DNA from: DATMGU01 sp035555315
Lineage (GTDB): Bacteria; Pseudomonadota; Alphaproteobacteria; ATCC43930; CGMCC-115725
Length of the DNA: 64,000 bases
Assembly (NCBI GenBank): GCA_035555315.1
Contig: DATMGU010000040.1
Location: 10,146 to 74,145 of the forward strand
Reading direction: 5' to 3'
The notes under the pieces were generated by a model. The model had not been told where the DNA came from. It ran no database searches and saw only the letters and a program-made list of their open reading frames with translations. The position numbers and the translations under genes were made by a program. Shown here piece by piece: positions 32,777 through 41,036 of this stretch; positions within the stretch are counted from its first letter, which is position 1, and each line of letters begins with the position of its first letter.

Positions 32777-33985
32777 ATGTTCCGAGCGACACCCCTGCAG
32801 ATGAGTCGCGACGAGACGCATCTCGTCGCGCATGTCGAACGCATCGCCCGCTATGCCGAGGCCAAGGCGGCGATGCAGATCCACCTGTCGGAATTGAGCA
32901 CCGCCCATCGCCGCGGCGCGTTTCTGCGCGCGGCGATCGACAGCTTCACGCAACGCGTCAAGCTGCTGGATTGCGGCGTCTACGTGCTGCTGAACGCCGA
33001 TATCGTCATGGTTTTCAATCGTACCGAACAGAAGAGCGTCGTGCAGGCGGTGGAACAGCTCCGCGAGTTATTCGCCAGCGATCCGCTGGTGCGGGATGGC
33101 ATCGAGGGGTTCTGCAGCTGGTACGACCTCGGCATCGAATACGCGGCGTTCCTGGCGCTGGTGCGTGGCTTTAAACAGCAAGCCGCGTTGGCGCCCACCC
33201 GCACCGGCGACGCCGATCTTAGGGAGCGCGTCAGCCCGGCCATTCCGCCCAAACAACTGCAAAACTTGATCGCGAAACTGAATCAGGTGGATTTCGCGCG
33301 GGTCGTGCGCCGGCAGGCGGCCTGCGCGATGCTGCCCCATGTTCCGCTGCAAACCGTATTCACCGAGCATTTCGTCGCGATATCCGCGCTGCAGCGCGCC
33401 GAGACGATCGATTTCAACACGCTGGAGAACCAGTGGCTGTTCCACTATCTCACCGAAATCCTGGACAAACGCATGCTGCTGCTCCTGCGCCGGAGCGCGC
33501 GGGCCGGCAAGTTGACGGCCGCCAGCCTCAACCTCAATCTCTCCAGCCTGGTATCGCAGGAGTTCGAGGATTTCGATCTCGCCCTGCCATCGACGGCCAG
33601 GGGGCAGATCGTCATCGAATTGAACTACGTCGATGTGTTCGCGCATTTCGACACGTATCTATCGATCCGCGACCTGCTGCATGATCGAGGGTACCGGATT
33701 TGCCTGGACGGCGTCACCGGGGCGGTGCTTCCCTCGGTCGATCGAAGCCGGCTGGATGTCGACCTGGTAAAGCTGATCTGGAACCAGGATTTGGTGGGCG
33801 AATCGCCGAACGGTCCCGATGATATGATCCGCCAGAGTATCGAGGCGATCGGCCGCGGTTCGGCGGTGCTCTGCCATTGCGACGGACCGGATGCGGTTCG
33901 GTTCGGACGCTCCATGGGTATCGCCCTTTATCAGGGCTTCCATTTCGACAAGCTGCGCGCGGCACCGACGGAGCCTCCCGGATAA
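32777..33985 (+). CDS. Degenerate EAL-domain protein
   Basis: 402 residues, no signal or membrane helix. The N-terminal half (1-220) is helical and not recognised. The C-terminal half resembles an EAL phosphodiesterase barrel: LNLNLSSLVSQEFEDF, QIVIELNYVDVFAHFD, YRICLDGVTG, LDVDLVKLIWNQDL and a final GIALYQGFHF. The E-A-L triad and metal ligands are replaced, so it should not hydrolyse cyclic-di-GMP. Such proteins often act as binding or scaffold proteins in motility or cell-cycle control. The CtrA-type box upstream supports that link. ATG 32777 is chosen for being first; ATG 32801 is an alternative. Confidence 0.65.
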   Translation: MFRATPLQMSRDETHLVAHVERIARYAEAKAAMQIHLSELSTAHRRGAFLRAAIDSFTQRVKLLDCGVYVLLNADIVMVFNRTEQKSVVQAVEQLRELFASDPLVRDGIEGFCSWYDLGIEYAAFLALVRGFKQQAALAPTRTGDADLRERVSPAIPPKQLQNLIAKLNQVDFARVVRRQAACAMLPHVPLQTVFTEHFVAISALQRAETIDFNTLENQWLFHYLTEILDKRMLLLLRRSARAGKLTAASLNLNLSSLVSQEFEDFDLALPSTARGQIVIELNYVDVFAHFDTYLSIRDLLHDRGYRICLDGVTGAVLPSVDRSRLDVDLVKLIWNQDLVGESPNGPDDMIRQSIEAIGRGSAVLCHCDGPDAVRFGRSMGIALYQGFHFDKLRAAPTEPPG

Positions 33986-34165
33986 CGGCAAATCCGGCGC
34001 AGATGTGACAGATGCCACATAGTCGGCGCGGTTTCGTGCCATAACCTGCGACGACGTGACGATCACCCGAGTTCAACAGTCCTTTGGTGACAGTCCCGTT
34101 TCGATGAGAGCCGCACCTTTCACCCGCATTGGTTTATCGCTAGGCGGTACAACCGCGAAGAAGGG

Positions 34166-34387
34166 TTAGAAATCGGTGCATCGACCATTGCGCTCCCAAT
34201 CGCCGAACCGGGTCGGTTCAGGCCCCTTTGGACCGCCAACCTCCCCCGGGGCTACCTGCCCCGTGGCCATTTCCCCAGTACAGGGCTTTTCATCGGCGAC
34301 CTTTTCAAGGGCGGGAGGCGTTGGTGCCGTTGGCGTGACGGCAACGGGATTGGCCGGCGGATATGGGACTTTGGGCGTATCTTGCAT
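34166..34387 (-). CDS. DUF1674 protein, SDHAF4-like assembly factor
   Basis: 73 residues. The C-terminus (GGPKGPEPTRFGDWERNGRCTDF region) is the DUF1674 signature. Eukaryotic SDHAF4 relatives help assemble the succinate dehydrogenase flavoprotein. The proline-rich N-terminal part is not conserved in the family. It is divergent from rsmB, an arrangement common in alphaproteobacteria. ATG 34387 has no strong ribosome site. Small size and position make it a likely housekeeping gene. Confidence 0.8.
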   Translation of the reverse strand: MQDTPKVPYPPANPVAVTPTAPTPPALEKVADEKPCTGEMATGQVAPGEVGGPKGPEPTRFGDWERNGRCTDF

Positions 34388-34715
34388 AATTTCAGAAATA
34401 GTTTGTGCGGAAGATCATGCCAAGACGTTCCCTGGATATTCTCGGGAATATTCGCGCCTGCGAAGACCGGCGTCACGCAATCGGCTCGCCGTTCGGATCG
34501 TCCGGCCGGTCGCATCCGGTACAAAAACCTATTGCCCCGGCCGGTCGGTCCGGGCATGACACGAGACCAATCACAAGAGGGCGCTTTGACGGATCGCGTC
34601 ACACATCGTGGGAAATGGCGCCGTTGCTACGTTTCTTCTATAGACATAGAAAATTCCGGAACCTTCTTGAAAACCGAGCGTTTGATAGGCGCGCCGTACC
34701 GGGTTGGAGCGAGCT
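34388..34715. other. 328-bp divergent region between DUF1674 gene and rsmB
   Basis: No gene recognised. It contains a short palindrome, ATATTC-TCGG-GAATAT (34436-34451), that could be an operator. Promoters for both flanking genes should lie here but no confident -35/-10 pair was identified. Confidence 0.4.
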
Positions 34716-36041
34716 GTGCCTAGGATTGCTGAGAGTACCTTGTTGAAATCGTCTCCCACACCCACCGCCCGTGGCGTTGCTGTGGATTTGCTTGGCACCG
34801 TCTTGCGGCGCCGGCGGTCCCTCGACGACGCGATCGACGAAGCGTCCGACCTGCAGCTACTGTCGGTACGCGATCGTGCCTTCGCGCGCCTGCTGGTGGC
34901 GACCGTGTTGCGGCGATTGGGCCAGATCGATGCGCTGATCGCCCATTGCCTGGCGACCCCGCTGCCGCCCCGGGCGTCGGTGATCCACGACATGCTGCGG
35001 CTGGGCATCGCCCAATTGCTGTTTCTGCGGACACCCGCCCATGCCGCCGTGGCGACCACGGTCGATTTGGCCGATGCCCGCGGCTTCACCAGCCATAAGG
35101 GGTTGGTCAACGCGGTTCTCCGGCGGTTGAGCCAGGATGGTCCGGGCTTGGTGGCGCAGCAGGACGCGCCACGCCTCAACACGCCGAAATGGCTGTGGAA
35201 TTCCTGGACCGGCGCCTATGGCGCCATCGAATGCCGCCGGATCGCCGAGGTTCATCTGCGCGAGGCGCCGCTCGACATCACGGTGCGCGGCGATCGGACC
35301 GGCTGGGCGGAGCGTCTGGAGGCGATCCTGCTGCCCAGCGGCACGATCCGCCGGGCGTCAGGCGGCGCGATCGCCAATCTGCCGGGTTATACCGATGGCG
35401 CGTGGTGGGTACAGGACGCCGCCGCCGCGATTCCGGCACGCCTGTTCGGTGACATCGCCGGCAAGCACGTCATCGATCTCTGCGCGGCGCCGGGCGGCAA
35501 GACAGCGCAACTGGCCTCGGCGGGGGCGACCGTCACCGCCCTCGATCGCTCGCCGCGCCGGCTCGACCGGATGAGTGCCAATCTCAAACGCATGACGCTC
35601 AAGGTCGAGATGGTCAGCGCCGACGCGATCACCTGGCGGCCGGAGAAAAAGGTATGGGGCGTCCTGCTGGATGCGCCATGCACCGCCACCGGCGCCATCC
35701 GCCGCCATCCCGACGTCCCGCATCTGAAGACCCCGGACGACGTGGCACGCCTGGCCGCCGTCCAGGAGCGACTGCTGACCGCGGCGATCGACATGCTCGA
35801 AGTCGGCGGCACGCTGGTCTATTGCACCTGCTCGTTGGAGCCGGATGAGGGACACAAGCAGATCGAGAATCTGCTGGCTCGGGGGGCGCCACTCCAGCGG
35901 GTACCGGTGCGCGGCGAGGAAGTCGGCGGGTTGACCGAGTTCATCACGGCAAGTGGCGACATCCGCACCCTGCCCAGCCATATCCCGGAATTCGACGGCA
36001 TCGACGGGTTCTTCGCCAGCCGGCTGGTTCGCACGGCCTGA
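34716..36041 (+). CDS. rsmB: 16S rRNA m5C967 methyltransferase RsmB-like
   Basis: About 441 residues: an N-terminal NusB-like helical domain (about 20-140), then a SAM-dependent RNA m5C methyltransferase with SAM motif IDLCAAPGGKTAQLAS, the DAPCTATG motif IV Cys (product release) and the YCTCSLEPDEG motif VI Cys nucleophile. It methylates C967 of 16S rRNA in E. coli. GTG 34716 with GGAG about 7 bases upstream is the preferred start; TTG 34704 is possible. It precedes a transferase gene and purH in the same direction, a housekeeping run. Confidence 0.88.
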   Translation: MPRIAESTLLKSSPTPTARGVAVDLLGTVLRRRRSLDDAIDEASDLQLLSVRDRAFARLLVATVLRRLGQIDALIAHCLATPLPPRASVIHDMLRLGIAQLLFLRTPAHAAVATTVDLADARGFTSHKGLVNAVLRRLSQDGPGLVAQQDAPRLNTPKWLWNSWTGAYGAIECRRIAEVHLREAPLDITVRGDRTGWAERLEAILLPSGTIRRASGGAIANLPGYTDGAWWVQDAAAAIPARLFGDIAGKHVIDLCAAPGGKTAQLASAGATVTALDRSPRRLDRMSANLKRMTLKVEMVSADAITWRPEKKVWGVLLDAPCTATGAIRRHPDVPHLKTPDDVARLAAVQERLLTAAIDMLEVGGTLVYCTCSLEPDEGHKQIENLLARGAPLQRVPVRGEEVGGLTEFITASGDIRTLPSHIPEFDGIDGFFASRLVRTA

Positions 36042-36142
36042 TTCGTACCGACCTCGTTCGGCCGCCTACGCGGACATGCCTGCCCTTACCGCTCCCGACC
36101 CAGGATCTTAATCTTGCGCCATAGTCGTTGCGGTGCCCGCCG

Positions 36143-37192
36143 ATGAGCGTGGTGTCGATCCTGCTGCTGATCGCCGGCTGCGTCGTGGTCAGCGCCGCCG
36201 CGACCGGCTTGGTGCTGTTCTGGCTGCGGCATCGGCGGATCGTCGATCACCCCAACGAACGGTCCAGTCACGACCGGCCGACACCGCGCGGCGGTGGTCT
36301 CGCCGTCATGGCGGTGATCACCGTCGCTTGGGCGGGTTTGACGATCGGCGGGGCGGCGCCCTGGACCACGATACCGATCCTGGTCCTGGGATTGGCGCTC
36401 GCCGTCGTATCCTGGCGCGACGATCTGGCGAGCCTGCCGGTCGGCGTCAGGCTGGCGGCGCAGGCTGTGGCGATCGCCGCAGGGCTGTTCTTCCTGCCGG
36501 GCATCGGCGGCGTGTTCCAAGGCATGCTGCCGCCCTGGCTGGATATCCTGGCGACCGGGCTACTCTGGGCATGGTTCGTCAACCTGTTCAACTTCATGGA
36601 CGGCATCGACGGCATCACCGGGGCCGAGGCGGTCGCCCTCGGCCTCGGCATCGCCCTGGTCGCCGTGATCGTCGCCGATCCGAATGATGGCCGCGCGCCC
36701 CTCGGCGTCGCCCTGGCGGCGGCGGCGCTCGGCTTCCTCGTCTGGAATTGGCATCCGGCGAAGCTCTTTCTGGGCGATGTCGGCAGCGTGCCGCTGGGTT
36801 TTCTGATCGGCTGGCTGCTGCTCGGCCTGGCTGGGCGCGGCTATTGGGCGGCGGCGTTGATCCTACCGCTGTATTATCTGGCGGATGCGAGTTTGACGCT
36901 GGTCCGGCGGCTGCTGACCGGTGAGCGCGTCTGGCGGCCCCATCGGCAGCATTTCTACCAGCGCGCCGTGCAGCGGGGCCTCAGCCACGGCGCCGTGACC
37001 GGCCTCATCATCCTGGCCAATCTCGGTCTGATCGTGCTGGCGGCCGCGGCCGTGTGGTGGCACGCGTTGGAATGGCCGGCGATCGGCCTGGCGGTCATTC
37101 TGGTCGGCCTGCTGCTCCATCGCCTGTCACAGGGTGCCCGGCGCGGCCTCGGGCCCGACGTCGAACCGCCGATCGCCGACGGGTCTGCTTGA
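36143..37192 (+). CDS. Glycosyl-1-phosphate transferase, WecA/MraY family
   Basis: 349 residues, about ten membrane helices. Family motifs: VDHPNERSSHDRPTPRGGG after helix one, NLFNFMDGIDGITG, KLFLGDVGSVPLGF and the cytosolic PHRQHFYQRA His loop. The enzymes move a sugar-1-phosphate from a UDP-sugar to undecaprenyl phosphate, starting O-antigen or other surface polysaccharides. MraY itself would sit in the mur/fts cluster, so this is a WecA/WbpL-like relative. ATG 36143 is preferred to the upstream TTG 36128. It is preceded by rsmB and followed by purH. Confidence 0.87.
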   Translation: MSVVSILLLIAGCVVVSAAATGLVLFWLRHRRIVDHPNERSSHDRPTPRGGGLAVMAVITVAWAGLTIGGAAPWTTIPILVLGLALAVVSWRDDLASLPVGVRLAAQAVAIAAGLFFLPGIGGVFQGMLPPWLDILATGLLWAWFVNLFNFMDGIDGITGAEAVALGLGIALVAVIVADPNDGRAPLGVALAAAALGFLVWNWHPAKLFLGDVGSVPLGFLIGWLLLGLAGRGYWAAALILPLYYLADASLTLVRRLLTGERVWRPHRQHFYQRAVQRGLSHGAVTGLIILANLGLIVLAAAAVWWHALEWPAIGLAVILVGLLLHRLSQGARRGLGPDVEPPIADGSA

Positions 37193-37248
37193 TCTCGCCG
37201 CATCGGGACGCCTAAGGTCCGCCGATACCGCACCCGTCCTTGGACCGA

Positions 37249-38841
37249 ATGATGACCGACAGCCAAACCAGCCCCATCCGCCGCGCCCTGATTTCCGTTT
37301 ATGACAAGACCGGCCTGATCGCCTTCGCGCAGGCCCTGGTCGACCAGGGCGTCGAACTGATCTCGACCGGCGGCTCCGCCCGGGCCTTGGCCGAGGCGGG
37401 GTTGCCGGTCAAGGACGTCGCGGCGGAAACCGGTTTTCCCGAGATGCTGGACGGCCGCGTCAAGACGCTGCATCCGGCGATCCATGGCGGCATCCTGGCG
37501 CGGCGCGATCTCGCCAGCCATCGAGCCGCCCTGGCCGAGCATGGGTTGCGCGAGATCGATCTGGTGGTCTCGAACCTCTACCCCTTCGAGGCCACCGTGG
37601 CGCGCGGCGCAGCCTGGGCCGAGTGCATCGAGAACATCGATATCGGCGGCCCTTCCCTGATCCGTGGTGCCGCCAAGAACCACGATTTCGTCACGGTCGT
37701 GACCGACCCGACCGATTACGAGATCATCCTCGCCGACATGAAGGCGCATGGCGGGGCCACCACCCTGACCTTGCGCCGGCGGCTGGCGGCACTCGCCTAT
37801 AGCCGGACGGCCGCCTACGACGCGGCGATCGCGCGCTGGATGGCGGCGGAACGCGGCGACGCGTTTCCCGAGGTGATGATCCTCAGCGGCAAGCGGCGGC
37901 AAGTGCTGCGCTATGGCGAGAACCCGCACCAGGAGGCGGCGTTCTACACGACGGGCGAGCCCCGGCCGGGCGTCGCCACCGCGCGGCAGCTGCAGGGCAA
38001 GGAGCTGTCCTACAACAACCTCAACGACACCGATGCCGCGTTCGAGGCGGTCGCCGAGTTCGATCGTCCGGCGGTCGCCATCATCAAGCACGCCAATCCT
38101 TGCGGCGTGGCGGTCGGCGACGATCTCTTGGATGCCTATCGCAAGGCCTTGGCCTGCGATCCCATCAGCGCGTTCGGCGGCATCATCGCCGTCAACCGCC
38201 GGCTCGACGCGGTCGCCGCCGAAGCCTTCGGTCAGCTCTTCGCCGAGGTGATCATCGCGCCGGAGATCGAGGAAAGCGCCGCCGCCATCCTGGCGCGCAA
38301 GACGCAGTTGCGCGTGCTGGTGACCGGGGCGATGCCGGACCCCGCCGCCACGGGCTATGCCTGGCGCTCGCTCGCCGGCGGCTTTCTGGTGCAGGATCGC
38401 GATTCCGGCCGGGTCGCGGCACTCGATCTGACGGTCGCGACGAAACGGGCGCCGACGCCGCGCGAGCTGGCCGATCTGCTGTTCGCCTTCCGCGTCGCCA
38501 AGCACGTGAAATCCAACGCGATCGTCTATGCCAAGGACGGCGCCACGGTCGGCATCGGCGCCGGGCAGATGAGCCGGGTCGACAGCTCGCGCATCGCCGC
38601 CTGGAAAGCCGCCGAGGCCGGTGCCGCGGCTGGGGGAGATGGCCGCAGCCCGGCGATCGGATCGGTCGTCGCGTCCGACGCGTTTTTCCCCTTCGCGGAC
38701 GGTTTGATCGCCGCGGCGGATGCCGGGGCGACCGCGATCATCCAGCCGGGCGGCTCGAAACGCGACGCGGAGGTGATCGCCGCCGCCGACGAGCGGGGAT
38801 TGGCCATGGTGTTCACGGGCCTGCGCCACTTCCGGCACTGA
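37249..38841 (+). CDS. purH: Bifunctional AICAR formyltransferase/IMP cyclohydrolase
   Basis: 530 residues, full length. The N-terminal IMP cyclohydrolase domain starts RALISVYDKTGL and holds DGRVKTLHPAIHGGIL; the C-terminal formyltransferase has IIKHANPCGVAVGD with the catalytic Lys-His and SAFGGIIAVN. It carries out the last two steps of IMP synthesis. ATG 37249 or 37252 are adjacent candidates; TTG 37240 is less likely. The stop is followed by two small hairpins (38863-38895) with a short T-run, a weak terminator candidate. Confidence 0.95.
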   Translation: MMTDSQTSPIRRALISVYDKTGLIAFAQALVDQGVELISTGGSARALAEAGLPVKDVAAETGFPEMLDGRVKTLHPAIHGGILARRDLASHRAALAEHGLREIDLVVSNLYPFEATVARGAAWAECIENIDIGGPSLIRGAAKNHDFVTVVTDPTDYEIILADMKAHGGATTLTLRRRLAALAYSRTAAYDAAIARWMAAERGDAFPEVMILSGKRRQVLRYGENPHQEAAFYTTGEPRPGVATARQLQGKELSYNNLNDTDAAFEAVAEFDRPAVAIIKHANPCGVAVGDDLLDAYRKALACDPISAFGGIIAVNRRLDAVAAEAFGQLFAEVIIAPEIEESAAAILARKTQLRVLVTGAMPDPAATGYAWRSLAGGFLVQDRDSGRVAALDLTVATKRAPTPRELADLLFAFRVAKHVKSNAIVYAKDGATVGIGAGQMSRVDSSRIAAWKAAEAGAAAGGDGRSPAIGSVVASDAFFPFADGLIAAADAGATAIIQPGGSKRDAEVIAAADERGLAMVFTGLRHFRH

Positions 38842-38942
38842 CCGACTTGCACCATCCATTGGTTGTTAACCAACCGTTCAGAAGAACCTGTTTTTAGTAC
38901 GGGAGCCTTTATAAAAAATAAACAATTTGGGATTTGCCCGCC

Positions 38943-41024
38943 ATGTCCATTCGCCGGCTGTTATGGAGTTCGCTCTCCCTCGTCGCCGTGCTCGCGTGTG
39001 CGTTGGGAAGTATCCTCGCGGCCGAGCAGGTCCAGCAGATCGGGCAGGTGAATAAGGCCGAGCGAAGGTTGAGCGTGCTGCGGAGCCTGGCCGCCATTCC
39101 ACCCAATATTTCAGCGGAACGGGGCGTGACGACGGAGGTCATCGCGTCTGTCGCGCCTGGCAATTCGGCCGCTCAGACCGAGATGATGGACACGCGCAAG
39201 CCGACCAACGCGGCGATGGCGGCCGCGAGGGCACAGCTCGCCGCGACGGCCGACGCGCTTGAAGATGGGGCGAATTTACGGGCCAAAATGGTCGAGATCG
39301 ACGGCTTGTTCAGCCAGAGCCGGCAATACACCGATCAGGTTTTGGCAAAGCCGCTCGACCAGCGCGGTGACGCGGTCGACAAAGTGGTCAACCAGGCTTT
39401 CGCACTCAATGTGTTGATCGGGGGCGTCCTGGACGACCAGCTGCAACGGCTATCCTTGCTCGACGGCGCTGTCTATCGCTATGCCGATCTGGCCAACACG
39501 GCCTCGAGCTTGCGTGATATGGGCAGCCGTCAGGTCGGCTTCCTGAAAAACCTGGTCATCAGCCATAAGCCGGGGACCGTCGAACAGCGGTCGACCCTGG
39601 CGAATTTTCAAGGGCAGATCGACCAGATCTGGGGCCGTCTCGCCATTGTTCATGCCCTCCCAAATACCCCGGCCAATCTGCGGCAGAGCTTGGAAAAAGT
39701 TCAGAGGATCTATGTCGAGGGCTTCGGCGCCGAGAAAAAGTCGCTGACCGACCAGTTTTCGACCGGCGTGTTCCCCTACGACGCCACGACCCTTCGGGAG
39801 AAGGTCGCGCCGGCATTCACCGCGATCCTGGGGTTGCGCGATGCCGCCTATGCGGAGGCGATCGAGCGGATCAAGACCGCCTATGACGAGGCGCTGTTCG
39901 GCGTCGTCGCCTCCATCATCGGCATGCTGGCGACCCTCGGCATCGTCGTCACGGTCATTCTGCTGATCAACGGACGCGTGACCAAGCCGCTGACCGCCTT
40001 GACCGACATCATCGGCCGGATCGCGGAGGGCGCTCGGGATCTGGAAATCGCCTATCGCAACCGCACCGACGAGATGGGTACCTTGGCGAAAGCCATCGGC
40101 GTGCTGCAGGACAACTCCGCCGAAGCGGATCGGCTGGCCCAGCTGGAAACCGCGGCCCAGGGTCGCCGGGAGGCGCGTCGCCAGAAGATGGAGGCGCTCA
40201 CGAACGGCTTCGGCCAGTTGATGGACGGCGTCTGCCGAACTCTGGCGGATGCCGCCAGCGGGTTGAAGCAATCCGCCGAAAGCCTCGATCTCTCCGCCGA
40301 GGCCACTGCGTCGCAGGCGGCTTCCGTGGCCGCCGCCGCCGAGCAGGCGACGTCGAGCGTGAACACGGTCGCCGCCGCGTCGGAAGAGCTGCACGCCTCG
40401 ATCAACGAGATCACCCGGCGCATGGCCGAAGCGGCCGAAGCCTCGAGCCTCGCCACCAACCAGGCGATGGACACAACCGAGAAGGTCCGGACGCTCGCCG
40501 AGAGCGCCACGCGGATCGGCGATGTCGTCCAGTTGATCCGGGCGATCGCATCGCAGACCAACCTGCTGGCCCTCAACGCCACCATCGAAGCGGCGCGGGC
40601 GGGCGAGGCCGGCAGGGGCTTCGCGATCGTCGCCGCGGAGGTCAAGAACCTCGCGACCCAGACCGGCAGCGCGACCGAGGAGATCCAGAACCAGATCGCC
40701 GCGATCCAGTCGGAAACCGGGTCGACCGTCAGTTCGATCGAAAAGATCGTCACCGTCGTCAACAACATCAGCAGCGTGACCGGATCGGTCGCGGCCGCCG
40801 TCGAGGAGCAAAGTGCCGCGACCAGCGAGATCGCGCGCAACGTCCAGCAGACCGCGGCCGGCACGCAGGAGGTATCCTCGTCGATCACCCTGGTCAGCGC
40901 CGCCGCCGCCGACACCCGCGGCTCCGCCCGCGCGCTATTGGGTGCCGCCGCCTGCCTCGCCGGCCAAGCCACCGACCTGCGCCGCGAGGTCGACAACTTC
41001 CTGGCGGAAGTGAAGGCCGCCTAG
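38943..41024 (+). CDS. Methyl-accepting chemotaxis protein
   Basis: 693 residues. Membrane helices at about 7-28 and 315-340 enclose a roughly 285-residue helical periplasmic sensor region; a HAMP domain follows (RVTKPLTALTDIIGRIAEGARD). The signalling domain has the hairpin tip region IRAIASQTNLLALNATIEAARAGEAGRGFAIVAAEVKNLA. It detects an unknown periplasmic cue and controls CheA. No CheW-binding C-terminal pentapeptide for CheR is visible. ATG 38943 gives a proper first membrane helix; TTG 38934 is in frame. It is convergent with the glutamate dehydrogenase gene, 12 bp apart. Confidence 0.92.
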   Translation: MSIRRLLWSSLSLVAVLACALGSILAAEQVQQIGQVNKAERRLSVLRSLAAIPPNISAERGVTTEVIASVAPGNSAAQTEMMDTRKPTNAAMAAARAQLAATADALEDGANLRAKMVEIDGLFSQSRQYTDQVLAKPLDQRGDAVDKVVNQAFALNVLIGGVLDDQLQRLSLLDGAVYRYADLANTASSLRDMGSRQVGFLKNLVISHKPGTVEQRSTLANFQGQIDQIWGRLAIVHALPNTPANLRQSLEKVQRIYVEGFGAEKKSLTDQFSTGVFPYDATTLREKVAPAFTAILGLRDAAYAEAIERIKTAYDEALFGVVASIIGMLATLGIVVTVILLINGRVTKPLTALTDIIGRIAEGARDLEIAYRNRTDEMGTLAKAIGVLQDNSAEADRLAQLETAAQGRREARRQKMEALTNGFGQLMDGVCRTLADAASGLKQSAESLDLSAEATASQAASVAAAAEQATSSVNTVAAASEELHASINEITRRMAEAAEASSLATNQAMDTTEKVRTLAESATRIGDVVQLIRAIASQTNLLALNATIEAARAGEAGRGFAIVAAEVKNLATQTGSATEEIQNQIAAIQSETGSTVSSIEKIVTVVNNISSVTGSVAAAVEEQSAATSEIARNVQQTAAGTQEVSSSITLVSAAAADTRGSARALLGAAACLAGQATDLRREVDNFLAEVKAA

Positions 41025-41036
41025 GGACATAATGTT

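Noticed and set aside
36955..38859. A 634-codon open frame on the minus strand over purH
   Set aside because: The opposite strand encodes a full, clear PurH; the minus-strand product is low in pattern and rich in Arg/Gly/Asp.
38863..38895. Strong terminator after purH
   Set aside because: The stems are 6 and 4 bp and the first lacks a T-run, so only a weak candidate is mentioned in the purH entry.
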